A stretch of 64,000 nt of DNA from an uncultured Prevotella sp. (GTDB lineage Bacteria > Bacteroidota > Bacteroidia > Bacteroidales > Bacteroidaceae). The notes under the pieces are model-generated. The model did no database searches and was not told where the DNA came from. It saw only the letters and a list, made by a program, of their open reading frames with translations. Both the position numbers and the translations under genes were made by a program. Location of the stretch: contig CALBYK010000248.1 in assembly GCA_937889855.1 (NCBI GenBank), positions 18,596 to 82,595 on the forward strand, read 5' to 3'. How positions within the stretch are numbered: position 1 is the first letter of the stretch; each line of letters opens with the position of its first letter. This document shows positions 44,052-51,478 of the stretch, piece after piece.

Positions 44052-45302
44052 ATGAACAATACAACGATACGAGATTATGAGATAATGGCGCCCGTAGGCT
44101 CTCGCGAGAGCTTGCAGGCGGCAATACAGGCTGGTGCAGACAGCATCTACTTTGGCGTGGAGCAGCTCAACATGCGTTCACACTCCGCAAACCACTTCAC
44201 TATTGACGACCTCCGCGAGATTGCCGCCACATGTGCCGAGCACGGCATGAAGAGCTATCTCACGGTGAACACCATCATATACGACGAGGACGTTGAGTTG
44301 ATGCACCAGATTATTGATGCTGCGCATGAGGCCAATATCTCCGCCGTCATTGCCAGCGACGTGGCGGTTATGACCTACTGCCGCCAGGTCGGCGTTGAGG
44401 TGCACCTTTCCACTCAACTCAACATAAGCAACGCCGAGGCGCTTAAGTTCTACGCCCAGTTTGCCGATGTGGTGGTGCTGGCGCGCGAGCTCAACATGGA
44501 CCAGGTGGCATACATCCATGAGCAGATAGAGAAGCAGCAGATACGCGGTCCCAAGGGTGAGCTGGTGCGCATAGAGATGTTCTGCCACGGAGCGCTGTGC
44601 ATGGCGGTGAGCGGCAAGTGCTACATGAGCCTCATGAATACGGGGCGCTCCGCCAACCGCGGCGCCTGCATGCAGCTGTGCCGCCGCTCCTACACCGTGA
44701 CCGACAACGAGACGGGCACACAGCTCGAGATTGACAACAAGTACATCATGTCGCCAAAGGACCTTAAGACCGTGCGCTTTATCGACCGTATGATGAAGAG
44801 CGGCGTGCGCGTGTTCAAGATTGAGGGCAGGGCGCGCGGCGCTGAGTATGTATACAACGTGGTGAAGTGCTACAAGGAGGCCATACAGGCGGTGCTCGAC
44901 GGCACGTTCACCGAGGAGAAGAAGGACGCGTGGGACGAGCGTCTCGCCACCGTCTTCAACCGTGGCTTCTGGGACGGCTACTACCAGGGGCAGACCCTCG
45001 GCGAGTGGAACAGCAACTACGGGTCGAACGCCACGGAGAAGAAGGTGTACGTGGGTCGCGGCGTGAAGTACTTCTCGAAGCTCGGCGTGGCTGAGTTCAC
45101 GTGCGAGGCTGCGGAGTTCTCCGTGGGCGACAAGCTTCTCATCACCGGCCCGACTACGGGTGTGATGTATGTCGATGTGGACGAGATACGCTACGACCTC
45201 AAGCCTGTGGAAACCGCGCGCAAGGGGCAGCACGTGTCGTTCCGCGTGCCGGGCAAGATACGCCCAAGCGACAAACTCTTTAAATTGGAGAAAGTAGAAT
45301 AA
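44052..45302 (+). CDS. Peptidase U32 family protein
   Basis: 416 residues from MNNTTIRDYE; an in-frame TTG three codons upstream lies inside the -7 element and is unlikely. The N-terminal IMAPVGSRESLQAAIQAGADSIYFG barrel and the U32 signature EMFCHGALCMAVSGKCYMS with clustered cysteines are clear, and the Cys-rich GACMQLCRRSYTV follows. U32 proteins include collagenase-like peptidases and tRNA or ubiquinone hydroxylases with iron-sulfur clusters, so the exact reaction is open. SufE, a sulfur-transfer protein, begins 6 bases downstream. Confidence 0.9.
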   Translation: MNNTTIRDYEIMAPVGSRESLQAAIQAGADSIYFGVEQLNMRSHSANHFTIDDLREIAATCAEHGMKSYLTVNTIIYDEDVELMHQIIDAAHEANISAVIASDVAVMTYCRQVGVEVHLSTQLNISNAEALKFYAQFADVVVLARELNMDQVAYIHEQIEKQQIRGPKGELVRIEMFCHGALCMAVSGKCYMSLMNTGRSANRGACMQLCRRSYTVTDNETGTQLEIDNKYIMSPKDLKTVRFIDRMMKSGVRVFKIEGRARGAEYVYNVVKCYKEAIQAVLDGTFTEEKKDAWDERLATVFNRGFWDGYYQGQTLGEWNSNYGSNATEKKVYVGRGVKYFSKLGVAEFTCEAAEFSVGDKLLITGPTTGVMYVDVDEIRYDLKPVETARKGQHVSFRVPGKIRPSDKLFKLEKVE

Positions 45303-45308
45303 CAAGAT

Positions 45309-45734
45309 ATGACAATCAACGAAGCACAAGACGAAGTCATTGAACAGTTTCAGGACTTCACCGACTGGATGGACAAGTACCAGTTGCTAATCGACCTCGG
45401 TGGCGAGCTTGAGCCACTCGACGAGAAGTACAAGACAGAACAGAACCTCATCGACGGATGCCAGAGCCGCGTGTGGGTGCAGTGCGACATGACCGGCGAC
45501 GGAAAGCTTGTCTTTACCGCCGACAGCGACGCTCTCATCGTCAAGGGCATCATCGCGCTGCTCATACAGGTGCTGAGCGGCCACACTCCGCGCGAGATTC
45601 TCGATGCCGACCTCTATTTCATCGACCGCATCGGACTGAAGGACCATCTCTCGCCGACACGCTCCAACGGCCTGCTCGCCATGGTGAAGCAGATACGCAT
45701 GTACGCTTTGGCTTACGAGGCAAAGAACAAGTAG
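45309..45734 (+). CDS. sufE: Cysteine desulfuration protein SufE
   Basis: 141 residues. Accepts sulfane sulfur from the cysteine desulfurase SufS. The acceptor Cys lies in the motif LIDGCQSRVW, and the C-terminal GLKDHLSPTRSNGLLAMVKQI is typical. It starts 6 bases after the U32 gene, which is expected to need iron-sulfur clusters. Confidence 0.93.
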   Translation: MTINEAQDEVIEQFQDFTDWMDKYQLLIDLGGELEPLDEKYKTEQNLIDGCQSRVWVQCDMTGDGKLVFTADSDALIVKGIIALLIQVLSGHTPREILDADLYFIDRIGLKDHLSPTRSNGLLAMVKQIRMYALAYEAKNK

Positions 45735-45739
45735 GAAAG

Positions 45740-45799
45740 TAGGAGGGCTTGGCGTGTCAAAGCTCGCAACGAGACATAATCAGTGGCTGTGCCCTCCTA
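45740..45799 (+). terminator. Possible stem-loop after sufE
   Basis: TAGGAGGGC and GCCCTCCTA (9-base perfect arms) around a 42-base loop, 6 bases after the sufE stop; no T-run. Confidence 0.3.
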
Positions 45800-45828
45800 T
45801 AAATAATAGTTTGAAAAACAGAAAATAA

Positions 45829-46836
45829 ATGAAGAAATCAATATTCTTGTCTTTTCTGGCACTGGCTGCCGTGGCTATTGCCTGCTCATGCGCGTCGTGC
45901 AAGAACACGTCGAAGAGCGGAGCCGCCAGCGAGCCTGACACCGTGGCTCTTGTGGGGCCTACGTTCAGCCAGGACTCTGCCTATGCCTTTGCCGCCAAGC
46001 AGTGTAGCTTCGGCGAGCGCACGATGAACTCGAAGGCGCACGATTTGTGTGGTGACTGGATTATGGCGAAATTCCGTGAGTTTGGCATGAAGGTGGAGGC
46101 CCAGGATGCGGAGCTTACAGGCTGGGACGGCACCAAGCTCCGCAGCCGCAACATCATAGCGCGTTTCCGTCCGGAGCAGACCACGCGCATTCTGCTCTGC
46201 GCCCATTGGGACAGCCGTCCATGGGCCGACAACGACCCCGACTCAACCAACTGGCACCGTCCGGTGATGGCTGCCAACGACGGAGCGAGCGGTGTTGCCG
46301 TGATGCTTGAGCTTGCACGCTTGCTGAAGAGCGACACTGCTCTGAAGGTGGGTGTTGACTTCGTGTGCTTCGATGCCGAGGACTACGGCACACCGCAGTG
46401 GGCGTCTGTGCCTGACGATGGCGACTCCTGGGCTCTTGGCGCACAGTATTGGGCAACACACTTGCCTAAAGGCTATGAGGCCCGCTACGGCATCCTGCTT
46501 GATATGGTGGGAGGCGAGGGCGCCAAGTTCTATCAGGAGGGTGTGTCTAAGCAATATGCCGGTGAGATTGTGAACAAGATATGGCGCACGGCGTCACAGA
46601 TTGGCTACGGCTCGTTCTTCCCGATGAAGGATGGCGGGATGATAACAGACGACCACGTGCCGGTGAACGAGAAGGCGGGCATTCCGTGTGTTGACGTCAT
46701 AGCGTTCTATCCCGACTGCCAGCAAAGCTCGTTCGGACCAACATGGCACACCGTCAGCGACACCATGGAACACATCGATCCCAATGTGCTGAAGGCTGTC
46801 GGCCAGACTTTGGTGCAAGTGCTTTATTCCGAATAA
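45829..46836 (+). CDS. M28 family glutaminyl-peptide cyclotransferase-like lipoprotein
   Basis: 335 residues with a lipoprotein-type leader rich in cysteines (IACSCASC). The metal-binding and catalytic elements of type II glutaminyl cyclases / M28 are visible: AHWDSRPWAD, MAANDGASGVA, CFDAEDYGTPQW, and a C-terminal WHTVSDTMEHI. Such enzymes convert N-terminal Gln to pyroglutamate on exported proteins whose signal peptide is cut before Gln. Several proteins here show that pattern, for example the S41 protease leader ending SATAQ. REP-like repeats start right after its stop codon. Confidence 0.88.
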   Translation: MKKSIFLSFLALAAVAIACSCASCKNTSKSGAASEPDTVALVGPTFSQDSAYAFAAKQCSFGERTMNSKAHDLCGDWIMAKFREFGMKVEAQDAELTGWDGTKLRSRNIIARFRPEQTTRILLCAHWDSRPWADNDPDSTNWHRPVMAANDGASGVAVMLELARLLKSDTALKVGVDFVCFDAEDYGTPQWASVPDDGDSWALGAQYWATHLPKGYEARYGILLDMVGGEGAKFYQEGVSKQYAGEIVNKIWRTASQIGYGSFFPMKDGGMITDDHVPVNEKAGIPCVDVIAFYPDCQQSSFGPTWHTVSDTMEHIDPNVLKAVGQTLVQVLYSE

Positions 46837-46944
46837 CAGGGAGAGGGGGTGTCCCGTCCACGGCATGAATAACTGTGGGAGAGGTGTCGTCCTGCCCCTG
46901 GCATTATTAGCTTATGTCGGGGGCGGGACGCCCCCTCTCCCAGT
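46837..46944. repeat. REP-like palindromic repeat cluster, family R1 (three copies)
   Basis: Two forward copies, both diverged (46837-46865 and 46871-46902), and one inverted copy (46914-46944, core TCGGGGGCGGGACGCCCCCT) begin at the base after the M28 stop codon. The consensus half-site is GGGAGAGGGGGCGTCCCGCC followed by CCCGATA. The same family is at 48440-48469, 49778-49911, 51359-51472 and 63514-63639. Confidence 0.8.
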
Positions 46945-46990
46945 AAAAAAAAAACTGGTCGCAGAACTCTGGAGAATTCCTGCGGCCAGT
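46945..46990 (-). terminator. Rho-independent terminator (minus strand) with a T10 run
   Basis: An 11-base stem (ACTGGCCGCAG with CTGCGACCAGT, one G-T pair) and a 15-base loop, followed on the minus strand by ten T residues. It ends transcripts from the sigma/anti-sigma genes. Confidence 0.75.
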
Positions 46991-47022
46991 CAAACGTTAG
47001 TATGTTATGAAAAATTTGAGAG

Positions 47023-47054
47023 AACTTGAAGCTTCGCAGCTTCGAGTTTTTTTG
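47023..47054 (+). terminator. Rho-independent terminator (plus strand) with a T7 run
   Basis: AACTTGAAGCT and AGCTTCGAGTT (one G-T pair) close a TCGC tetraloop, followed by TTTTTTTG. It would end the M28 transcript. The two terminators overlap head to tail, so convergent RNAs would share about 110 bases. Confidence 0.75.
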
Positions 47055-47102
47055 TTTTAACTAAAAATGATTTTATTGAGAAAGCATAGAAATATCTTTT
47101 TC

Positions 47103-47618
47103 TTACTTGAGGATTGTTGGGCCGTTCTGGCTCATTTGCGGAACGATTGCCGCACCGATGTTTCCTCTTTTTGTAGTGTCGATTTTTGCCGAGTCGTTGA
47201 GTGATGCCACCGAATTGCCTTCTGTCGGGCGTGGTGTGTAGGCTGACGGGACGCTTGCAGCTCCATTCCCCGCGTCATCTGCCTGGAACGAGAACTGTGC
47301 CGCCTGGCTCAACGTGAGCACTATCGCTACCATTGCCGCAGCCTTGAATAGCGGGGCGAAGCGCTGGCTGAGGCGTACACGCTGCGCTACGACCTCCTGC
47401 GGCTCGTCAATGATGGACATAAGCCGCTCGTCGAAGTCGTCGCCAAGACGGTCGGTCTTTTGCTCTGTCTGCTCGTAGGCGAATAATGGGCGATACTTCG
47501 CCAATTCCTCGGGCACGCACAGCTGGCTGAAGAAAGAGCGCAGTATCTGCTCCTCCTCGAGGGTTGTCTTGCCCTCCCAGTAGCGGTCTAAAAGTTGGTT
47601 TATGTATTTATAGTCCAT
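47103..47618 (-). CDS. Putative anti-sigma factor / membrane-anchored partner of the ECF sigma factor
   Basis: 171 residues. The N-terminal cytoplasmic part carries an acidic helical region typical of Bacteroidota anti-sigma-like proteins (INQLLDRYWEGKTTLEEEQIL); one membrane helix (about 90-108, FKAAAMVAIVLTLSQAAQF) and a short disordered periplasmic tail follow. The start overlaps the sigma gene stop by 11 bases (translational coupling), the main evidence for the role. A missing zinc motif means the call rests on context. Confidence 0.6.
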   Translation of the reverse strand: MDYKYINQLLDRYWEGKTTLEEEQILRSFFSQLCVPEELAKYRPLFAYEQTEQKTDRLGDDFDERLMSIIDEPQEVVAQRVRLSQRFAPLFKAAAMVAIVLTLSQAAQFSFQADDAGNGAASVPSAYTPRPTEGNSVASLNDSAKIDTTKRGNIGAAIVPQMSQNGPTILK

Positions 47619-48132
47619 AATTGTCGTATTTCAGAAATTGTTGTTTTATTGTCTGCCGCGCGCGGAATATATTCACCTTAACTTGGTCTTCGGTGATGCC
47701 GAGCACTTGGGCAATTTCTTTGTATGTCTTTCCTTCTATGTCGCGCAGTTGCATGCAGCTGCGTTGCTTTTCGGGCAGACTGTCAATGAGTGAGCGCACT
47801 ATTTCCACTTTCTCTCGCTGGACGGTGCGCTCGTATGGATTGGATGCCGTGTCTGGACTTTCCTGCCCTACAGATGCATTGTCGACATCGAGCGACATGT
47901 TTTGGTTTTCGTGGAGCCGCATCCTGTCGAGAGCCATATTGCGGCATATGGTCAGAGAAAAAGCTTCTATCGACTCGATGGTGTCCCACGAGTCGCGGCG
48001 GTTCCAAACCTTGATGAGTGTGTCCTGCACTATGTCCTCGGCTTCCTCGCGGCTCAGCGTGATGCGCAGGGCGAGTCGGAATAGGATGTCCTTCATCGGA
48101 AGGATGTCGTTGCGGAAACTTATCTTTTTCAT
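47608..48132 (-). CDS. ECF-type RNA polymerase sigma factor
   Basis: 174 residues. Region 2 (about 15-80, EEAEDIVQDTLIKVWNRRDSWD) and region 4 (about 110-165, LPEKQRSCMQLRDIEGKTYKEI, then LGITEDQVKVNIFRARQTIKQ). There is no N-terminal region 1. A second ATG 12 codons in (MKDILFRLALR) is an alternative start. Coupled to the downstream membrane protein by an 11-base overlap, as expected of a sigma/anti-sigma pair. Its targets cannot be seen. Confidence 0.92.
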   Translation of the reverse strand: MKKISFRNDILPMKDILFRLALRITLSREEAEDIVQDTLIKVWNRRDSWDTIESIEAFSLTICRNMALDRMRLHENQNMSLDVDNASVGQESPDTASNPYERTVQREKVEIVRSLIDSLPEKQRSCMQLRDIEGKTYKEIAQVLGITEDQVKVNIFRARQTIKQQFLKYDNYGL

Positions 48133-48225
48133 CTGTGCTCTATTTTAATGACGTTTGTCGGGGATGTTTGTTACAGACTAACGCTCGTTTTAACTTCGTT
48201 TAACTAATTTGGAGATGTCGGGCTC

Positions 48226-49140
48226 CTAACCGAATGTCACCACGAATGTTGTGTGATAGCCTGCCACGGGTGTGTCGGCGAGCCACAGCCCGCCATCCTG
48301 CGCCATCATCATCTGGCGGGCGAGCGCCAGTCCGATGCCCGAGCCGGTGGTCTTGGTTGTGAAGAAGGGTATGAATATCTCGCGTGCCACGTCGGGCGGA
48401 ATGGGTGGCGCGTCGTTGCTGACGAGCAGCCTCGTATTACTGGGAGAGGGGGCGTCCCCGCCCCCGATATGCAGGAACGTGTTGGAATTGTTGGGCTCTT
48501 TGCCGCAGTCTGTTCGCACGTCGATGCGGCGCGCTCCAGCCTCGATAGCGTTCTTTATTATGTTGACTGCCACTTGGTGGAGCATGCCCTTATCGGCGTT
48601 GGCGTAGCGGGCGGCATGGGTGTCGGTGTGCCACTCTATGTCGGGGTATAGGGCCATCAGGTTGTCGACGAGCCGGTCAAGGTCCACCTCTGCGATGTCG
48701 GCGGGTTGCAGCTGCGTGAGTTTGCGGTAGTTGTCGACAAAGGCTGAGAGGCTGCGCGTGGTGTCGTGAATGGCCTGCATGCCCTCCTCGAGTGGCGTGT
48801 CCTTGACGAGTGGCGAGGCGATGTAGGCTTGCGTGATGCTCTGTATGGGCGCCACGGAGTTCATTATCTCGTGTGTGAGCACGCGCGTCAGCCGTTGCCA
48901 CGACTCAACTTCGTTGCGCGCCATGAGCCGCTTTATCTCGCCGCTCATGTCGTTGAGCGCGGCTTGCAGGTCGCGCTCGCCTGGCAGAAGGCTGTCGGTG
49001 GGCAGACGGAAGGAGAAGTCGCGGTTGTGCAGTGCCTCGCGCATCAGGCGCACGCGTGTGGAGAGAAGGCGCTGGCGGCGATATATCCAGAGGAGGAGAA
49101 GCAGAACGGTTGCAACTAATCCTAATATATATAGTGTCAT
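48226..49140 (-). CDS. Sensor histidine kinase with an in-frame repeat insertion
   Basis: 304 residues: one membrane helix (about 3-20), a short linker, dimerisation/phosphoacceptor box VLTHEIMNSVAP with His90, N-box NIIKNAIEAG (Asn197 region), then F/G boxes PPDVAREIFIPFFTTK and GSGIGLALA. Residues about 225-234 (GGGDAPSPS) are encoded by a 30-base copy of repeat R1 on the opposite strand (48440-48469) that keeps the frame. The sensor part is minimal, so the signal is unknown. Last gene of the RR-HK pair, 52 bases after the response regulator; a hairpin (49155-49185) lies between. Confidence 0.88.
   Translation of the reverse strand: MTLYILGLVATVLLLLLWIYRRQRLLSTRVRLMREALHNRDFSFRLPTDSLLPGERDLQAALNDMSGEIKRLMARNEVESWQRLTRVLTHEIMNSVAPIQSITQAYIASPLVKDTPLEEGMQAIHDTTRSLSAFVDNYRKLTQLQPADIAEVDLDRLVDNLMALYPDIEWHTDTHAARYANADKGMLHQVAVNIIKNAIEAGARRIDVRTDCGKEPNNSNTFLHIGGGDAPSPSNTRLLVSNDAPPIPPDVAREIFIPFFTTKTTGSGIGLALARQMMMAQDGGLWLADTPVAGYHTTFVVTFG
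48440..48469 (+). repeat. R1 REP-like repeat inside the histidine kinase gene
   Basis: 30 bases matching the R1 consensus with one extra C (GTCCCCGCCCCC instead of GTCCCGCCCCC). The added base makes the length a multiple of three, so the kinase frame is preserved. It encodes HIGGGDAPSPSN on the minus strand. Confidence 0.8.
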
Positions 49141-49154
49141 AATAAAAATCTTGT

Positions 49155-49185
49155 CCGTGGCGGAGGCCGGAGACCCCCGCCACGG
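49155..49185. repeat. Hairpin (R2-like) between response regulator and kinase genes
   Basis: CCGTGGCGG and CCGCCACGG close a 13-base loop containing CCGGAGACC, the same GGAGACC core as in the 2308-2405 repeat. It may tune kinase expression relative to the regulator. Confidence 0.55.
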
Positions 49186-49192
49186 GTGAGCC

Positions 49193-49723
49193 TCAGTTGT
49201 TTTTTATTTTCTTATACAATATCTGCCTTGTGATTCCCAGCATCTCCGCCGCCCGGCTCATGTTGCCGTGGCATTGCTCCACCACCTTGCGCACGTGCTG
49301 CTGCTCCACTTCGTCGAGGGGCATCACCTCGCGGCTGCTGTCTATGGCGTCGTGCAGTTTCTGGATAAGTTCGCTGTTGTCCCATGGCTTCATGATGAAG
49401 TCGGCTGCTCCGCTCTTCATCCCCTTTATGGCGAGCTGTAGGTCGGCATAGGCTGTGATGAGCACGACGGGCGTGTTGGGGTGCAGCTTTTTCAGCGTGC
49501 GCAGCCAGAAGAGTCCATCCTGCCCCGAGTTCACTCCGAGCGAGAAGTTCATGTCGAGCATCACGGCATCAACCGCTTCTTCTTTGGCGAGCGTGGCGAC
49601 GAGCTTCTCGGGCGACGTCATGGTGACGATGCGCGCGAACTCCGTGGCGAGGCAAATCTTCAGCGCCGTGAGTATGGCGGGGTTGTCGTCGACGATGACG
49701 ATGGTGTTGTAGTTGTATGTCAT
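49193..49723 (-). CDS. Response regulator: receiver plus Fis-type HTH, no AAA+ domain
   Basis: 176 residues. Receiver domain (1-125) with acidic pocket Asp12/Asp13, phosphoacceptor Asp57 in VMLDMNF, the Thr in VLITAYAD and the Lys in FIMKPWD. A linker then leads into a Fis-family HTH (about 140-176, VVEQCHGNMSRAAEMLGITRQ). NtrC-type regulators have a sigma-54 AAA+ domain between these two; here it is absent, a layout known from PrrA/RegA-type regulators. It therefore probably acts with the ordinary sigma factor. The promoter TTTG-N20-TACATTTG ends only 4 bases before the ATG. Confidence 0.9.
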   Translation of the reverse strand: MTYNYNTIVIVDDNPAILTALKICLATEFARIVTMTSPEKLVATLAKEEAVDAVMLDMNFSLGVNSGQDGLFWLRTLKKLHPNTPVVLITAYADLQLAIKGMKSGAADFIMKPWDNSELIQKLHDAIDSSREVMPLDEVEQQHVRKVVEQCHGNMSRAAEMLGITRQILYKKIKNN

Positions 49724-49727
49724 GCTA

Positions 49728-49759
49728 CAAATGTAGCTAAATTTAGTCTTGCTTGCAAA
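49728..49759 (-). promoter_or_regulatory. Promoter TTTG-N20-TACATTTG for the response regulator
   Basis: -33 is the complement of 49756-49759 and -7 of 49728-49735. The spacing is exact, and the ATG (49723) is 4 bases beyond the -7, so the mRNA may be leaderless. Confidence 0.6.
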
Positions 49760-49777
49760 TGATTACCTCTTTTTTTT

Positions 49778-49911
49778 ACAGGGAGAGGGGTGTCATTAAC
49801 AGGGAGAGGGGGCGTCCCGCCCCCGATACAAAAGTAAGAACAACATCCCGCTCCCGATGTGACAGGGATTTTGAGGTGTATGTCGGGGGCGGGACGCCCC
49901 CTCTCCCTGTT
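49778..49911. repeat. REP-like cluster, family R1 (partial, full and inverted copies)
   Basis: Partial copy 49778-49794, full forward copy 49799-49828, a degraded centre with CATCCCGCTCCCGATG, and a full inverted copy 49880-49911. The full pair is separated by about 50 bases, as at 51359-51472. Confidence 0.8.
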
Positions 49912-49915
49912 AAAG

Positions 49916-49936
49916 AGTGTATGAAAATCATACACT
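49916..49936. promoter_or_regulatory. Perfect palindrome AGTGTATGA-AAA-TCATACACT upstream of the export operon
   Basis: 9-base perfect arms located between the response-regulator promoter and the TolC promoter, right after an R1 repeat. A candidate binding site for the Fis-type regulator. The T5 after it means a terminator role cannot be excluded. Confidence 0.45.
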
Positions 49937-49980
49937 TTTTGTGGATTTGTCACTTGTCGGTCGTTTTTCTGTAGAATGAG

Positions 49981-50013
49981 TTGACCGTGAAGCTTTGAAA
50001 GGGGCTACCTTTG
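49981..50013 (+). promoter_or_regulatory. Promoter TTG-N22-TACCTTTG for the TolC-led operon
   Basis: -7 TACCTTTG at 50006-50013, 25 bases before the ATG; TTG at 49981-49983. Spacing is slightly long. The 49724-50038 gap thus holds two promoters, R1 repeats and the palindrome. Confidence 0.5.
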
Positions 50014-50038
50014 CAGTGTCATTAAAAACAAAAGGAAA

Positions 50039-51358
50039 ATGAAAAGACTGGTTTTAGCTATATTTATCCTCGCTGTCGGAGTCGCAGCCCGCGCCGCCGA
50101 GCCTTGGACCGTGGAGCGTTGCATGCAGTATGCCGCCGACCACAGCCACACAGTGGCGCAGCAACGCTACGCCCTCGACGACAGCCGCGCCGCCAAGACG
50201 CAGGCCATCGGGGCTTTCCTGCCCGAGGTGTACGGCTCGGTGTCGGGGCAGCTCAACTTCGGACGCGCCATCGACCCGTCCACCAACACCTACACCGACG
50301 TGAGTACGCTCTACAACGGCTACGGACTGCAGGCTGCCCTCACGCTGTTCGACGGACTGCAACGCTACAACCAGCTGCGCCTCGCCAAGGCCAACGTCGC
50401 CATGGGGCGCAGCGCCGTGCAGGCCGAGCGCGACGACGTGGCGCTGAAGGTGTACAAGGCATATATGGACCTCGTCTATTGTCAAGGGGCCGTGGACGAG
50501 ACGTCGCAGAAGCGCGACGAGAGCCGCGCCCTGCTCCACCAGACCGAGGTGATGGCTGAGGTGGGACAGAAGAGCGATGCCGATGTGGCGCAGATGCGCG
50601 CCACACTCGCCGCCGACGAGTATGAACTGGCGCACATACAGACGCAGACCACCAAGGCGCTGCTCGCCCTGAAGCAGCTAATGAACTATCCTGCCGACTC
50701 TGCGCTCGCAGTAGCGCAGCCCTCAACTGGGACAGAGGCTGCCGTAGCAGGCTCGCCCGAGGATATATATTCCTATGCCTCCACTGTCAATCCGCGCGTG
50801 GAAAAAGCGCGGCAGGGTGTCGAGGCTGCCCGCTACAACCTGCGTGCCGCACGCGGCGCGCTGCTCCCTACGCTCTCTCTCTCGGGTGGCGTGTCCACCT
50901 CATTTTATAGAAACCTGGACAAAGGAGGACACGCCTCCTTCTCCGAACAGTTCAAGAACAACGCCGGACAGTACGTGGGACTGTCGCTCTCGATACCAAT
51001 CTTCACGCAACTATCCGCTACGTCCACCATTCGTCGCCGCAAGATAGCCCTCGAGCAGGCGCGGGAGAACCTCGCCTACGAGCAGTCGGAGCTTCACCGC
51101 ATAATAGTTGAGGCTGCCGCCGACGTGGAGAACAGCCGCAAGGAGGTGGCGAAGATGGCGGAGCAGGTGGAGGCCGACAGCCTTGCCTCGCATCTCACCA
51201 CGCGCAAGTATGAGGAGGGACTCGCCTCGTCGATTGACGTGCGCACGGCGGCGGTGACGCTGCTTCAGAGCCGCGTGAAATTGCTTCAGAGCCGGCTGAC
51301 GCAGGCTTACAACCAGACGCTCCTGGCATATTACGAAGGAAAAGGGTTGTGGCAATAA
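50039..51358 (+). CDS. TolC-family outer-membrane efflux protein
   Basis: 439 residues with a signal peptide (MKRLVLAIFILAVGVAARAA). Two OEP repeats of helix-strand-helix are visible (for example PWTVERCMQYAADHSHTVAQQRYA and NPRVEKARQGVEAARYNLRAARGA). It forms the outer-membrane tunnel of a tripartite exporter. First gene of TolC-HlyD-ATPase-permease, divergent from the RR/HK pair. A pair of R1 repeats starts right after its stop codon. Confidence 0.92.
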   Translation: MKRLVLAIFILAVGVAARAAEPWTVERCMQYAADHSHTVAQQRYALDDSRAAKTQAIGAFLPEVYGSVSGQLNFGRAIDPSTNTYTDVSTLYNGYGLQAALTLFDGLQRYNQLRLAKANVAMGRSAVQAERDDVALKVYKAYMDLVYCQGAVDETSQKRDESRALLHQTEVMAEVGQKSDADVAQMRATLAADEYELAHIQTQTTKALLALKQLMNYPADSALAVAQPSTGTEAAVAGSPEDIYSYASTVNPRVEKARQGVEAARYNLRAARGALLPTLSLSGGVSTSFYRNLDKGGHASFSEQFKNNAGQYVGLSLSIPIFTQLSATSTIRRRKIALEQARENLAYEQSELHRIIVEAAADVENSRKEVAKMAEQVEADSLASHLTTRKYEEGLASSIDVRTAAVTLLQSRVKLLQSRLTQAYNQTLLAYYEGKGLWQ

Positions 51359-51472
51359 CTGGGAGAGGGGGCGTCCCGCCCCCGATACAACTCCCGGAAA
51401 CAATATCATTAATAAATCTATAGAGGGCAACGTCTTTACCCCGTCGGGGGCGAGACGCCCCCTCTCCCAGTT
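51359..51472. repeat. REP-like inverted pair, family R1
   Basis: Forward copy 51359-51387 and inverted copy 51443-51472 (28-30 bases each) with a 55-base AT-rich spacer, exactly filling the gap between the tolC stop and the next gene. This is BIME-like geometry. Confidence 0.85.
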
Positions 51473-51478
51473 AAAGTT

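Noticed and set aside
44178..45329. 383-codon minus-strand ORF opposite the U32 gene
   Set aside because: Antisense shadow: composition is His/Leu/Val-rich without any recognisable motif, and the U32 frame has clear family signatures.
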